In this document: positions 15,856 through 24,311 of the stretch, one piece after another | How the letters are laid out: each line of letters begins with the position of its first letter | How positions within the stretch are numbered: the stretch's first letter is position 1 | Assembly: GCF_000373565.1 (NCBI RefSeq) | Contig: NZ_KB891850.1 | Span: forward strand, 1 to 64,000 | Direction of reading: 5' to 3' | Source of the DNA: Streptomyces sp. HmicA12 | Lineage (GTDB): Bacteria > Actinomycetota > Actinomycetes > Streptomycetales > Streptomycetaceae | Length of the DNA stretch: 64,000 nt | Notes under the pieces: model-generated | Seen by the model: the letters and a program-made list of their open reading frames with translations, nothing else | Told to the model about the DNA's origin: nothing | The model's database searches: none | Made by a program: the position numbers and the translations under genes

Positions 15856-17775
15856 GTGCGCATCGGACTGCTGACAGAGGGTGGCTATCCGTATGTGAGC
15901 GGTGAGGCCAGACTCTGGTGCGACCGGCTTGTGCGCGGGCTCGAGCAGCACGAGTTCGACATCTACGCGCTCAGTCGCAGCCAGGAGCAGGAGGACGCCG
16001 GCTGGCTCGAACTGCCTCCGCAGGTCAGCCGGGTGCGAACCGCGCCGATGTGGACGACGTGGGCGGGGAGCGGCGAGGCCGGCGTGCGCGACGGCGCGCT
16101 CGGGCGCCGGGCCCGGCGTCGATTCGCCACGCTGTACGGGGAGTTGGTCGGGGCCGTGGTGTGCGGTTCCGGTGACGGGGCCGGTGCTGCCGGCTTCTTC
16201 GGCTCCGCTTCCGACGGGGGAGAAGGCGCCGGAGGCGGTCTCGGGTTCAGCGAGGCGGACCGTTTCGCCAGTGCGCTGTACGGGCTGGCCGAGCTGGCCC
16301 GGGACGAGGGTGGATTGGGGTCCGCCCTGCGTTCCGAGACCGCCGTGCGCATTCTGGAGCGCGCCTGTCGTGCGCCGGGCGCGCTGCGGGCGGCCAGGGC
16401 GGCCCGGGTGCCCGACCTGCTGGCCTTCGCCGGGGAGGTGGAGTGCGCGCTGCGGCCGCTCTCCCTCGACTGGTACGACGACCCGTCCGTGGGCTCCTCC
16501 GGCGGTTCCTCCAGTGGCTCCTTCGGTGGTTCCTTCGGTGGCTCGACCGGTGGTGGCGGGCTCGGAGCCGTCGACCTCTGCCACGCCACGTCGGGCGGGG
16601 CGGCGGCCCTGCCCGGACTGGTCGCCAAGCGGTTCTTCGGCGTCCCGCTGCTGGTCACCGAGTACGGGGTGCAGCTGCGCGCCCGGTACATCGCCGCGGG
16701 CGACGCCGAGCTGAGCGCGCCGGTGCGGGCGCTGCTCGCCGCCTTCCACGGCCGGCTCGCCGCCGAGGTCTACCGGCAGGCCGCCGTCATCACCCCGGGC
16801 AACGCCCACGCCAGGCGCTGGCAGGAACGGTGCGGCGCCGACCGCGCCAAGCTGCGCACCGTCCACCCCGGCATGGAGGCCACCCGCTTCGCCGAGGTGG
16901 GTGAGCGCGAGGAGCCTGGGGACCCGGACACGCTCGTCTGGGTCGGGCGGATCGATCCGTCCAAGGACCTCATCTCCCTGCTGCACGCGTTCGCCGAAGT
17001 CCGCAAGGAAGAGCCGAAGGCGCGGCTGCGGATCGTGGGGGCGCTGCCGGCCGCGACGGGCCCCGGTGGCGACCAGGAGGCCGAGGCATACCTCGGGCAC
17101 TGCAAGGGCCTGGCCGCGCAGCTCTTCCCCGACGAGGCGGAGGGCATCCACGCCGTCGGCGAGAACCCCGTCTCGTTCGAGGAACTCGGTGGCCCCGAGG
17201 CCATCGACCTCGCCGACGTCTACGGCTCCGGCAGCATCGTCGTCCTCTCCAGCGTCGTCGAGGGCTTCCCGATCAGCCTGGTCGAGGCCATGTTCTGCGG
17301 GCGCGCGACCGTGTCGACCGATGTGGGCGCCGTCGTCGAGGTGATCGGCGGCACCGGTCTCGTGGTCCCGCCGCGCAACCCGCGGGCGCTCGCCGAGGCG
17401 TGCGTATCGCTGCTGCGCGACCCCGAGCGCCGTGAGCGCCTCGGCGCGGCCGCCCGCGCGCGGGCTCTCGAACTGTTCACCGTCGAGCAGAACGTCACGG
17501 CATTTCGCGGCATTTACCTGGAGATCGTGTCGCACTGCCCGGTACGCCGGGAGGCCGTGGACGACGCGGGCGAGCCCGTGCCGTTCTCCCATCCGCCGGA
17601 GGCCCATGTGCCGGGTCGGTGGACGGCACCGGGGACCGGAGGCGGCGGGTCCTGGCTGGTCGGCCGCTCCACCGGCGCGGGGACGCCGAGTTGGGCGTCG
17701 GACGACGCGGCCGGTGGCGGTGCGCGTGAGGAATTGGCCGGGGCGACCCGGGGCGGCGGGGAGAGTGACGCATGA
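15856..17775 (+). CDS. PelF-like GT4 glycosyltransferase (DUF3492 N-terminal domain)
   Basis: A 639-residue cytosolic glycosyltransferase of the PelF type. A DUF3492-like N-terminal Rossmann half starts MRIGLLTEGGYPYVSGEARLW, and a GT4 half has the donor-site motif VVLSSVVEGFPISLVEAM (E-F-P-x-S-L-x-E, about residue 465). HPGMEATRF and WVGRIDPSKDL are also family-typical. PelF polymerises a GalNAc/GlcNAc-rich exopolysaccharide in Pel systems. A Gly/Ser linker near residues 215-235 and an extra disordered C-terminus (about 560-639) are unusual. The GTG at 15856, with GGGGGTGGA upstream, is preferred over the longer arginine-rich extension. The next gene overlaps by 4 bases (ATGA), so coupling is likely. 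Confidence 0.85.
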   Translation: MRIGLLTEGGYPYVSGEARLWCDRLVRGLEQHEFDIYALSRSQEQEDAGWLELPPQVSRVRTAPMWTTWAGSGEAGVRDGALGRRARRRFATLYGELVGAVVCGSGDGAGAAGFFGSASDGGEGAGGGLGFSEADRFASALYGLAELARDEGGLGSALRSETAVRILERACRAPGALRAARAARVPDLLAFAGEVECALRPLSLDWYDDPSVGSSGGSSSGSFGGSFGGSTGGGGLGAVDLCHATSGGAAALPGLVAKRFFGVPLLVTEYGVQLRARYIAAGDAELSAPVRALLAAFHGRLAAEVYRQAAVITPGNAHARRWQERCGADRAKLRTVHPGMEATRFAEVGEREEPGDPDTLVWVGRIDPSKDLISLLHAFAEVRKEEPKARLRIVGALPAATGPGGDQEAEAYLGHCKGLAAQLFPDEAEGIHAVGENPVSFEELGGPEAIDLADVYGSGSIVVLSSVVEGFPISLVEAMFCGRATVSTDVGAVVEVIGGTGLVVPPRNPRALAEACVSLLRDPERRERLGAAARARALELFTVEQNVTAFRGIYLEIVSHCPVRREAVDDAGEPVPFSHPPEAHVPGRWTAPGTGGGGSWLVGRSTGAGTPSWASDDAAGGGAREELAGATRGGGESDA

Positions 17776-19232
17776 GCGGGAGCGACAGGTCCGACGCGGG
17801 CCGCGGCGGGGCGGGGGCGGACGTGCCCCGGGTGCCGGTGGCCGCCGGAGCCTGGGGAACCGGTTCGGAGGAGGCGCTCTCCCTGTCCGTCGCGGAGCCG
17901 CCCGGCATCGAGCCCGGCCCCGACGACCTCCGCGATCTCGACGCGGAGCTGCTGCACGAGCCCGGGGCCTGGCGGCGAGCGGAGAGCGCGGCGGGCGCGG
18001 AAGAGGGGGAAGGCGCGCAGGGCGCGGCGGGCGCCGCGACGAGCGCCGGTCCGGGCGGCGAGGTCCCGCACAGCGCTTCCCGGGGCGCAGCGACGCGCTC
18101 CATCGGCAAGAAGGGCTCGTCTTCCGGCAGCACCAACGCCCGTACTCAGCAACGCCGTTCGGGAGTGGACCCGGTCAAGTCCCTGATGCACCGCCACCGC
18201 GCACTGTGCGAGCGCGCCGTCGACCCGCTGGAGATCGCCGCCGGGCTGGAGGCGCACGGTGTCACCGACCGGACCGCCGCCCGCTACCGGCACAAGGATG
18301 TGTTCTCGCTCGCCGAGGAGATGTACGCCCGCATGCCGCGGGACGGCGAGCCGGGCGAACCGCCCGTCGCCGCCCCCGCCCGGACCACCGGCGTACGCGG
18401 CGCATGGGCGGCGCTCGCCCTGCTGCCGGGCGCCGTCTGCGCACTCGTCCTGCTCGTCCTGAACGTCACCACGGGCACCGCACACCTGGCCGTCGCCATC
18501 GGCGGCGCGCTCGCCGTCGCGGCCGCGCTGCGCACGACGCTGCGCCGCGGACCGCTGCGCGCCGCCGAAGGACCGCCCGCACCCGCGACCCGTGTCTGGG
18601 TCTGGTGGCTCCTCGCCTACGCGGTCTTCGGCGACGGCCTCCTGAACGCGGCACTGGCCGGCGGCCCCGACGAGCCCTGGGGCGCCGCCACCGCCCCGCT
18701 CCTCGCGCTCGCCGCCGCCGTCGCCCCCGCGACCTGGTGCGCCCGGTTCTTCGTCGCCGGCGCCCGCCGGCGCCTCGCCGTCAGCCGGGGACTCGCCGAA
18801 TTCACCTCCGCCGTACGCCCGTTGCTCCTCGGCTGCCTCCTCCTGTTCGCCGTCGTCCTGGCCGTGCTGCTCGGCGTGGCCGGGGCCGTGCTCGACCAGG
18901 ACGTGGACTACGCGGGCGCCGGCGCCCTGGGCCTCCTGCTGCTGCTCGCCCGCCTGCTCACCGCGCACGGCCGCACCCACGCGCCCACCGTGGTGCTCGG
19001 CGTGGCGACCGGTGCCGAGGCCCTGGCCGTCGCCACCGTGTTCGCCGCGCGCCTGCCCGGCTGCGATGTCCTGGGCGCCCCGGTGGAGAGCGTCGTCGAC
19101 GCGGCGGGCGCCGGAGTGGTGCCCGGTACGACCTGTGCCGTCGCCGCCTTGGCCCTGCTGATCCACGCCAACCGCACCCTGACCCGAGCCTCCGCCCACG
19201 CGAGCACCGACAGCCCGGCGGACGCCCCATGA
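17772..19232 (+). CDS. Multi-pass membrane protein of the exopolysaccharide-like locus
   Basis: A 486-residue protein. About 130 disordered acidic residues come first. A conserved-looking helical segment follows (HRHRALCERAVDPLEIAAGLEAHGVTDRTAARYRH-like, about 137-180, resembling a small HTH or SAM-like domain). About eight to nine membrane helices then run from residue 210 to 475. It has no recognisable PelG or flippase signature, and I do not recognise the family. The start overlaps the glycosyltransferase stop (ATGA at 17772-17775) and it lies upstream of the epimerase. It is therefore the natural membrane partner of that enzyme, by position only. Confidence 0.75.
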   Translation: MSGSDRSDAGRGGAGADVPRVPVAAGAWGTGSEEALSLSVAEPPGIEPGPDDLRDLDAELLHEPGAWRRAESAAGAEEGEGAQGAAGAATSAGPGGEVPHSASRGAATRSIGKKGSSSGSTNARTQQRRSGVDPVKSLMHRHRALCERAVDPLEIAAGLEAHGVTDRTAARYRHKDVFSLAEEMYARMPRDGEPGEPPVAAPARTTGVRGAWAALALLPGAVCALVLLVLNVTTGTAHLAVAIGGALAVAAALRTTLRRGPLRAAEGPPAPATRVWVWWLLAYAVFGDGLLNAALAGGPDEPWGAATAPLLALAAAVAPATWCARFFVAGARRRLAVSRGLAEFTSAVRPLLLGCLLLFAVVLAVLLGVAGAVLDQDVDYAGAGALGLLLLLARLLTAHGRTHAPTVVLGVATGAEALAVATVFAARLPGCDVLGAPVESVVDAAGAGVVPGTTCAVAALALLIHANRTLTRASAHASTDSPADAP

Positions 19233-19378
19233 CCCCCACAGGAACCACCCGTGTCGCGGCCGAGTGCGCGCTGCTTCCGTGCGCACCGCACGCCGCATGA
19301 CACCCCCCGTTCTCCCGCGGGGCCGACACCGCGGGCCCATCCATCGACCTTCAGCAACATCCGTAAGGAGAACGCCAG

Positions 19379-19528
19379 ATGACCACCCCTCCTCCCGGAG
19401 GCACCGGATACGCCGGATACTCCGGACCTCATGGGCAGCGCGGCACCCACGGGCAGTACGGAACCCGCGACGGGGCTCTCCCGCGCGCGGCGCGTACCGC
19501 GACGCGAACCCCGGGAGGCGTCCGATGA
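19379..19528 (+). CDS. Short Gly/Tyr/Arg peptide coupled to the epimerase gene, 49 aa
   Basis: This small frame begins ATG ACC ACC at 19379 with an excellent AAGGAG 8 bases upstream. It encodes a low-complexity peptide (MTTPPPGGTGYAGYSGPHGQ and on to TRTPGGVR). Its TGA overlaps the epimerase ATG as ATGA (19525-19528). The peptide may only feed ribosomes to the epimerase, which has no strong ribosome-binding site of its own apart from GGGAGG inside this frame. It may instead be the truncated start of a longer gene in relatives. No family is recognised. Confidence 0.6.
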   Translation: MTTPPPGGTGYAGYSGPHGQRGTHGQYGTRDGALPRAARTATRTPGGVR

Positions 19529-20493
19529 GGGTCCTGCTGATCGGAGCCAACGGGTACATCGGCCGCTTCGTCGCCGACCGGCTGCTCGCCGACCCCGCCG
19601 TGCAGCTCACCGCGCTTGGCCGGGGCGACGACGCCGACGTCCGCTTCGACCTCGCCACCGGCAGCCCGGGCGCGCTCACCCGCTTCCTGGACGCCGTGCA
19701 CCCCGGGGTGGTCATCAACTGCGCCGGAGCCACCCGGGGTGGCGCCCGCGACCTCACCCGGCACAACACCGTCGCCGTCGCCACCGTCTGCGAGGCCCTG
19801 CGCCGCAGCGGCTGCGGCGCCCGCCTGGTGCAGATCGGCTGCGGCGCGGAGTACGGCCCCTCGCAGCCCGGCTCGTCCACCGCGGAGGACGCGGTGCCCA
19901 GGCCCGGCGGCCCGTACGGCGTCAGCAAGCTCGCCGCCACCGAACTCGTCCTCGGCTCCGGCCTCGACGCCGTCGTCCTGCGCGTCTTCTCACCCGCGGG
20001 CCCCGGCACCCCGGCCGGATCCCCGCTCGGCCGGCTCGCCGAGGCCATGCGCCGCGCGATGCAGGCGGGCGACGGTGAGCTGAAGCTCGGTGGCCTCGGC
20101 GCGCAGCGCGACTTCATCGACGTGCGCGATGTGGCGCGCGCCGTGCACGCCGCCTCGCTCTCCGCCGCGCAGGGCGTCATCAACATCGGCTCGGGCCGCG
20201 CCGTGCGGCTGCGCGACGCCGCCGCCGTGCTCGCCCGGGTCGCCGGATTCGGCGGCGCCCTCCACGAACTCGACGGACCTTCCCTCGGGGTCCGGCAATC
20301 CGTCGGGCACCCGCGATCCGAATCCGACCACGGGATGCACAGCCCGCCCGCCGCGTATCCGTACCCGGACGGCTGCGGGAGCTGGCAGCAGGCCGATGTG
20401 CGCACGGCTCGCGACCGGCTCGGCTGGCGCCCCCGCATCAACCTCGAAGAGTCCCTCGCCGACATCTGGATGGAGGCGGCATGCCGTATCTGA
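19525..20493 (+). CDS. NAD-dependent sugar epimerase/dehydratase
   Basis: A 322-residue extended short-chain dehydrogenase of the sugar-nucleotide epimerase type. The NAD-binding GANGYIG is at residues 7-13, the catalytic-region CGAEYG near 110, YGVSK (Y-x-x-x-K) near 132-136 and the substrate-side FIDVRDVARAVHAAS near 195-209. It ends in LGWRPRINLEESLADIW, typical of GalE/RfbB relatives. The donor nucleotide sugar cannot be read. In its locus a UDP-HexNAc or UDP-hexose C4-epimerase role would fit the PelF-like enzyme. It is coupled to the upstream 49-codon frame and overlaps the downstream gene by 13 bases. Confidence 0.85.
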   Translation: MRVLLIGANGYIGRFVADRLLADPAVQLTALGRGDDADVRFDLATGSPGALTRFLDAVHPGVVINCAGATRGGARDLTRHNTVAVATVCEALRRSGCGARLVQIGCGAEYGPSQPGSSTAEDAVPRPGGPYGVSKLAATELVLGSGLDAVVLRVFSPAGPGTPAGSPLGRLAEAMRRAMQAGDGELKLGGLGAQRDFIDVRDVARAVHAASLSAAQGVINIGSGRAVRLRDAAAVLARVAGFGGALHELDGPSLGVRQSVGHPRSESDHGMHSPPAAYPYPDGCGSWQQADVRTARDRLGWRPRINLEESLADIWMEAACRI

Positions 20494-21230
20494 CCCCCAC
20501 CGCGACCGGACAGTCGAGCACCGACGTACGCCTCGGCTTCGGTGTCCCGGGCTTCGCCCACCCCTTGGTCGCCCCCGCGGAATGGGCCGAACTCACCCGC
20601 CCGGCCACCCCTTTGAACTGGGTCGTCCTGAACATCGCCAACGGTCCGGGCACCCGCCCCGACCCGCACTGCCTGGCCGCGGCGGGTCGCCTGCGCAACG
20701 CCGGCATCCGTGTTCTTGGTCACTTGGACATGACCTACGGAGCCCGCTCCTTCGGCGAACTCGTCTCCGACGCGCACCGCTTCCTCGACTGGTACCGGGT
20801 CGACGGCTTCAGCATCGACCGCTGTCCCACCGAGCGTGCCGCCCTGCCCGAGGTCCGCCGCACCGTCACGACCCTGCGCGCCCTCGTCGACGACGCGTAC
20901 ATCGTGCTCGGCCACGGCACCCACCCGTACCCCGGATACGCCGAATCCGCCGACCAGTTGGTGACGTTCACCGGGCCCTGGAGCGATTACCGCTGGTCCC
21001 AGGTCGCCGAGTGGACCGCCGAGTATCCGCCCGAGAAGTTCTGCCACTTCGTCCACGGCATGCCACGCGGGCATCTGGAAGAGGCGCTGCGCATCGCGCG
21101 CTGGCAGGGTGCGGGAACCATCTACTTCACCGATCGCACGGACCGCGGAGGCCTGACGGACCCCTGGGAGACGATGCCCGGCTACTGGGACGAACTCGTC
21201 TCGCGTATCGGACCTGGTGTCTCGGAATGA
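20481..21230 (+). CDS. Spherulation-specific family 4 (spherulin-4-like) glycosidase
   Basis: A 249-residue TIM-barrel-like protein of the spherulin-4 family, related to GH135/GH114 enzymes that cut galactosamine-rich polymers. Motifs include LGFGVPGFAHPLVAP at the start, NWVVLNIANGPGTRPD (about residues 45-60), VLGHLDMTYGAR (about 78-89), DWYRVDGFSIDRCP with candidate acidic residues (about 103-116) and YFTDRTDRGGLTDPW near the C-terminus. No signal peptide is visible, which is unusual for a glycan hydrolase; it may act in the cytoplasm or leave by another route. It overlaps the epimerase by 13 bases and closes the locus. Confidence 0.83.
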   Translation: MPYLTPTATGQSSTDVRLGFGVPGFAHPLVAPAEWAELTRPATPLNWVVLNIANGPGTRPDPHCLAAAGRLRNAGIRVLGHLDMTYGARSFGELVSDAHRFLDWYRVDGFSIDRCPTERAALPEVRRTVTTLRALVDDAYIVLGHGTHPYPGYAESADQLVTFTGPWSDYRWSQVAEWTAEYPPEKFCHFVHGMPRGHLEEALRIARWQGAGTIYFTDRTDRGGLTDPWETMPGYWDELVSRIGPGVSE

Positions 21231-21247
21231 AGGGGAGCGTGGCAGTG

Positions 21248-21275
21248 TTACAGACGGAACAACCGTACGTAGATA
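21248..21275 (+). promoter_or_regulatory. Possible promoter of moeZ
   Basis: TTACAG at 21248-21253 and TAGATA at 21270-21275 are spaced by 16 bases in a less GC-rich patch between the spherulin-4-like gene and moeZ. They would give a short leader before the GTG at 21303. This is a pattern match only. Confidence 0.35.
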
Positions 21276-21302
21276 CCGACCAGCTGCATTAATGAGGTCT
21301 CC

Positions 21303-22481
21303 GTGTCGCTGCCACCCCTGGTCGAGCCAGCTGCTGAGCTCACCGTCGACGAGGTTCGCAGGTACTCCCGCCACCTGATCATCCCGGATGTCGGGATGGA
21401 CGGGCAGAAGCGGCTGAAGAACGCCAAGGTGCTCTGTGTGGGCGCCGGCGGCCTGGGATCGCCGGCGCTGATGTACCTCGCCGCGGCGGGCGTCGGCACG
21501 CTCGGCATCGTGGAGTTCGACGAGGTCGACGAGTCGAACCTGCAGCGCCAGATCATCCACAGCCAGGCCGACATCGGCCGCTCGAAGGCGGAGTCCGCGA
21601 AGGACTCGGTCCTCGGCATCAACCCGTACGTGAACGTGATCCTCCACGAAGAGCGGCTCGAAGCCGAGAACGTGATGGACATCTTCAGCCAGTACGACCT
21701 GATCGTCGACGGCACGGACAACTTCGCGACGCGCTACCTCGTCAACGACGCGTGCGTGCTGCTGAACAAGCCCTACGTGTGGGGTTCCATCTACCGCTTC
21801 GACGGCCAGGCCTCGGTCTTCTGGTCCGAGCACGGGCCGTGCTACCGCTGCCTGTACCCGGAGCCCCCGCCGCCCGGCATGGTCCCCTCCTGCGCCGAGG
21901 GCGGTGTCCTGGGCGTACTGTGCGCGTCCATCGGCTCCATCCAGGTCACCGAGGCGATCAAGGTTCTGGCCGGTGTCGGCGACCCGCTCGTCGGCCGCCT
22001 GATGATCTACGACGCCCTGGAGATGCAGTACCGCCAGGTCAAGGTCCGCAAGGACCCCGACTGCGCGGTCTGCGGCGAGAACCCGACCGTCACCGAGCTC
22101 ATCGACTACGAGGCCTTCTGCGGCGTCGTGTCCGAGGAGGCCCAGGAGGCGGCCGCCGGTTCGACGATCACTCCGAAGCAGCTCAAGGAGTGGATCGACG
22201 ACGGCGAGAACATCGAGATCATCGACGTCCGCGAGCAGAACGAGTACGAGATCGTCTCGATCCCGGGCGCCAAGCTGATCCCCAAGAACGAGTTCCTCAT
22301 GGGGACCGCCCTCGAGTCGCTGCCGCAGGACAAGAAGATCGTCCTGCACTGCAAGACGGGTGTCCGCAGTGCGGAAGTCCTCGCCGTGCTGAAGTCCGCG
22401 GGCTTCTCCGACGCCGTGCACGTCGGCGGCGGCGTCATCGGCTGGGTCAACCAGATCGAGCCGGACAAGCCGATCTACTAG
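21303..22481 (+). CDS. moeZ: Adenylyltransferase/sulfurtransferase MoeZ
   Basis: A 392-residue fusion of a ThiF/MoeB-type E1 domain and a C-terminal rhodanese domain. The family adenylates ubiquitin-like sulfur carriers (MoaD, ThiS, CysO) and transfers sulfur for molybdopterin, thiamine, cysteine and thio-siderophore synthesis. Visible features are GAGGLGSPA (ATP/NAD-like loop, about residue 46), the RQIIHS Arg finger, zinc cysteines CYRC and CAVC, and the rhodanese loop HCKTGVRSAE with its catalytic Cys near residue 350. The GTG at 21303 has GAGG 6 bases upstream. A strong hairpin follows. moaE lies in the same window. Confidence 0.93.
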   Translation: MSLPPLVEPAAELTVDEVRRYSRHLIIPDVGMDGQKRLKNAKVLCVGAGGLGSPALMYLAAAGVGTLGIVEFDEVDESNLQRQIIHSQADIGRSKAESAKDSVLGINPYVNVILHEERLEAENVMDIFSQYDLIVDGTDNFATRYLVNDACVLLNKPYVWGSIYRFDGQASVFWSEHGPCYRCLYPEPPPPGMVPSCAEGGVLGVLCASIGSIQVTEAIKVLAGVGDPLVGRLMIYDALEMQYRQVKVRKDPDCAVCGENPTVTELIDYEAFCGVVSEEAQEAAAGSTITPKQLKEWIDDGENIEIIDVREQNEYEIVSIPGAKLIPKNEFLMGTALESLPQDKKIVLHCKTGVRSAEVLAVLKSAGFSDAVHVGGGVIGWVNQIEPDKPIY

Positions 22482-22504
22482 TAGGCCCTGTCGACGTGAC
22501 ACTT

Positions 22505-22543
22505 CCGGACGGGCCCCGCGCAGCACGCGAGGGGCCCGTCCGG
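22505..22543. terminator. 13-bp hairpin between moeZ and the lipoprotein hydrolase
   Basis: CCGGACGGGCCCC (22505-22517) pairs exactly with 22531-22543. It separates convergent genes and can serve both. Confidence 0.85.
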
Positions 22544-22578
22544 CGTGCCGGGGCCGTGCGCGGGACGGGCCGGCGGTG

Positions 22579-24213
22579 TCAGGAGCACACCTTGCCGTCG
22601 CGCGGTATTCGACCCTCCAGCAGATACGCGTTCACCGTGGTGTCGACGCAGGAGCTGCCGGAGCCGTACGCCCCGTGCCCCTCGCCCTTCCACGTCAGTT
22701 CGACGCCGACGCCCGTGCCCAGCTCGTCCGCCATGCGGCGGGCGCCTTCGTACGGGGTGGCCGGGTCGCCCGTGTTGCCGACGACGAGCACCGGCGCCGC
22801 ATCCGGCGCGCTCACGTCGGGGTTCTCCCACTGGCCGGGCACCGGCCAGTCGTGGCACCAGCCCGCCGTGTCCCAGGCCATGCCCTCCCCGAAGACGGGC
22901 GAGATCCCCCGGAACCTCGCCATCAGGGCCTTGGCCCGCGCCACCGACGGCCGCGCCTTGTCGTCGAGGCAGGAGATCGCGCGCTGCGAATGGGTCGTCG
23001 TGCCGTAACGGCCGTTCGTGTCCCGGTCGTTGTAGGCGTCGGCGAGCGCGAGCAGCGCCGTGCCGTCCCCCTTCTCCGCGTTCCTCAGGCCTCGGGTCAG
23101 GGCGGGCCAACTGGCCTTGTGGTACAGGGTGACCATGATGCCGGTGGTCGCCAGCGACTCGTTCAGCTCGCGGCCGCTCGCGGTGGGCAGCGGTTTCGCG
23201 TCGAGCCGTTTCAGGAGCGCCGCGATCTCGCGTGAGCCCGTCTTCGGGTCGATGCCGCGGAATGCCAGGTAGTTGTCCAGCGCCCGCTGGAACCCTCGCG
23301 CCTGGTTCTCGGCGTGCCCGACCCGTCCCACGCTCGGATCGACCACCGCGTCCAGGGCGAGCCGGCCCACTGTGCCGGGGAACAAGTGGGCGTAGACACC
23401 GCCGAGTTCGGTGCCGTACGAGACGCCCATGTAGTGCAACTCGTCGTCGCCCAGGACCTGGCGCATCAGATCCATGTCGCGGGCCGCCTCGACGGTCGAC
23501 ACATGACCGAGCAGCCGGCCGGCCTGCTGTGCGCAGCCCTTGCCGAAGTCGGTGGCGTCCTTGAAGTACGCCGACTCCTCCGCGGCGGTGTCCGGGGTGA
23601 GATCGATGGCCTCGGCGGCCTGTGTCTCCCGGTCTCCGCGGCAGCGCACACCGCGGCTCGCCGCGACGCCGCGCGGGTCGAAACTCACCAGGTCGTACCG
23701 CTCGCGCAGCTTCGCGTACTGCGGGGCGAAGGCCGGCAGCAGATCGACGCCGGAGGCGCCGGGTCCGCCGAAGTTGAACAACAGGGAACCGATCCGCGCC
23801 CTGCCGTCGCCACGGGACGTGGCCCGGATGAGGGCGAGCCCGATCGTCGATCCTGTCGGACGTGCGTAGTCGAGCGGGGCCCTGAGGGTCGCGCACTGCC
23901 AGTCGGAGCCGGGCGCGGGCGTGCTCGCCGTGCCCTTGCAACGGCCCCAGTCGAGGCGTTGCCCGGTGACTGAGGAGGGCAGGGCGGTCGGCGCCGCGGC
24001 GCTCGGGGAGGAGCCGGCCGAGCGCGACGGGCCGTCGGCCGGCGACGACGGAGACGGCTTCGCCGCGTCGCCGCCGTCGCCTCCGTCCGCGTCGCTGCAG
24101 CCGGTGACCAGACCGGCCGTCAGCATCACGGCGGTCGCCAGAGCCAGTGCGCGGACCGTTGTTCCTGCGCGTGTGCGGGCGCCTGCGCGGGCCCGCGATT
24201 CCTGTGGTGCCAT
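22579..24213 (-). CDS. Secreted lipoprotein alpha/beta hydrolase (Slp/TAP-like)
   Basis: A 544-residue exported hydrolase. The N-terminal signal peptide ends in a lipobox (AGLVTGC, Cys near 39), followed by an acidic and Ser/Pro-rich spacer. The catalytic domain has LLFNFGGPGASGVDLLP (oxyanion region, about 140) and the nucleophile elbow GVSYGTELGG. The C-terminal TAP-like part has VVGNTGDPATPYEGARRM (acid) and GEGHGAYGSGSSC (His). Family members (SlpD/SlpE, tripeptidyl aminopeptidases) remove short N-terminal peptides outside the cell. The ATG at 24213 with GGAGG 5 bases upstream is preferred over the GTG at 24219. It is a paralogue of the neighbouring gene. Confidence 0.88.
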   Translation of the reverse strand: MAPQESRARAGARTRAGTTVRALALATAVMLTAGLVTGCSDADGGDGGDAAKPSPSSPADGPSRSAGSSPSAAAPTALPSSVTGQRLDWGRCKGTASTPAPGSDWQCATLRAPLDYARPTGSTIGLALIRATSRGDGRARIGSLLFNFGGPGASGVDLLPAFAPQYAKLRERYDLVSFDPRGVAASRGVRCRGDRETQAAEAIDLTPDTAAEESAYFKDATDFGKGCAQQAGRLLGHVSTVEAARDMDLMRQVLGDDELHYMGVSYGTELGGVYAHLFPGTVGRLALDAVVDPSVGRVGHAENQARGFQRALDNYLAFRGIDPKTGSREIAALLKRLDAKPLPTASGRELNESLATTGIMVTLYHKASWPALTRGLRNAEKGDGTALLALADAYNDRDTNGRYGTTTHSQRAISCLDDKARPSVARAKALMARFRGISPVFGEGMAWDTAGWCHDWPVPGQWENPDVSAPDAAPVLVVGNTGDPATPYEGARRMADELGTGVGVELTWKGEGHGAYGSGSSCVDTTVNAYLLEGRIPRDGKVCS

Positions 24214-24311
24214 GGGCACCTCCCCCCTCGACTGCCCCCGTTCGAGAGACAGTCAGGCCATCGTAGGAAGGCCCGCGGGTGGCTGCTCGAGCCTGTGGAC
24301 AACCCCCGGGA

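Noticed and set aside
17772..19232. Calling the membrane protein of the Pel-like locus PelG
   Set aside because: The helix count and size overlap with PelG, but no PelG or MOP-flippase signature was recognised, so only a neutral description is given.
17514..22526. Very long minus-strand open frame (1670 codons) across five plus-strand genes
   Set aside because: It is antisense to well-supported genes (glycosyltransferase to moeZ), has low-complexity Gly/Arg/Asp-rich sequence without domains, and is a typical shadow of GC-rich codon bias.
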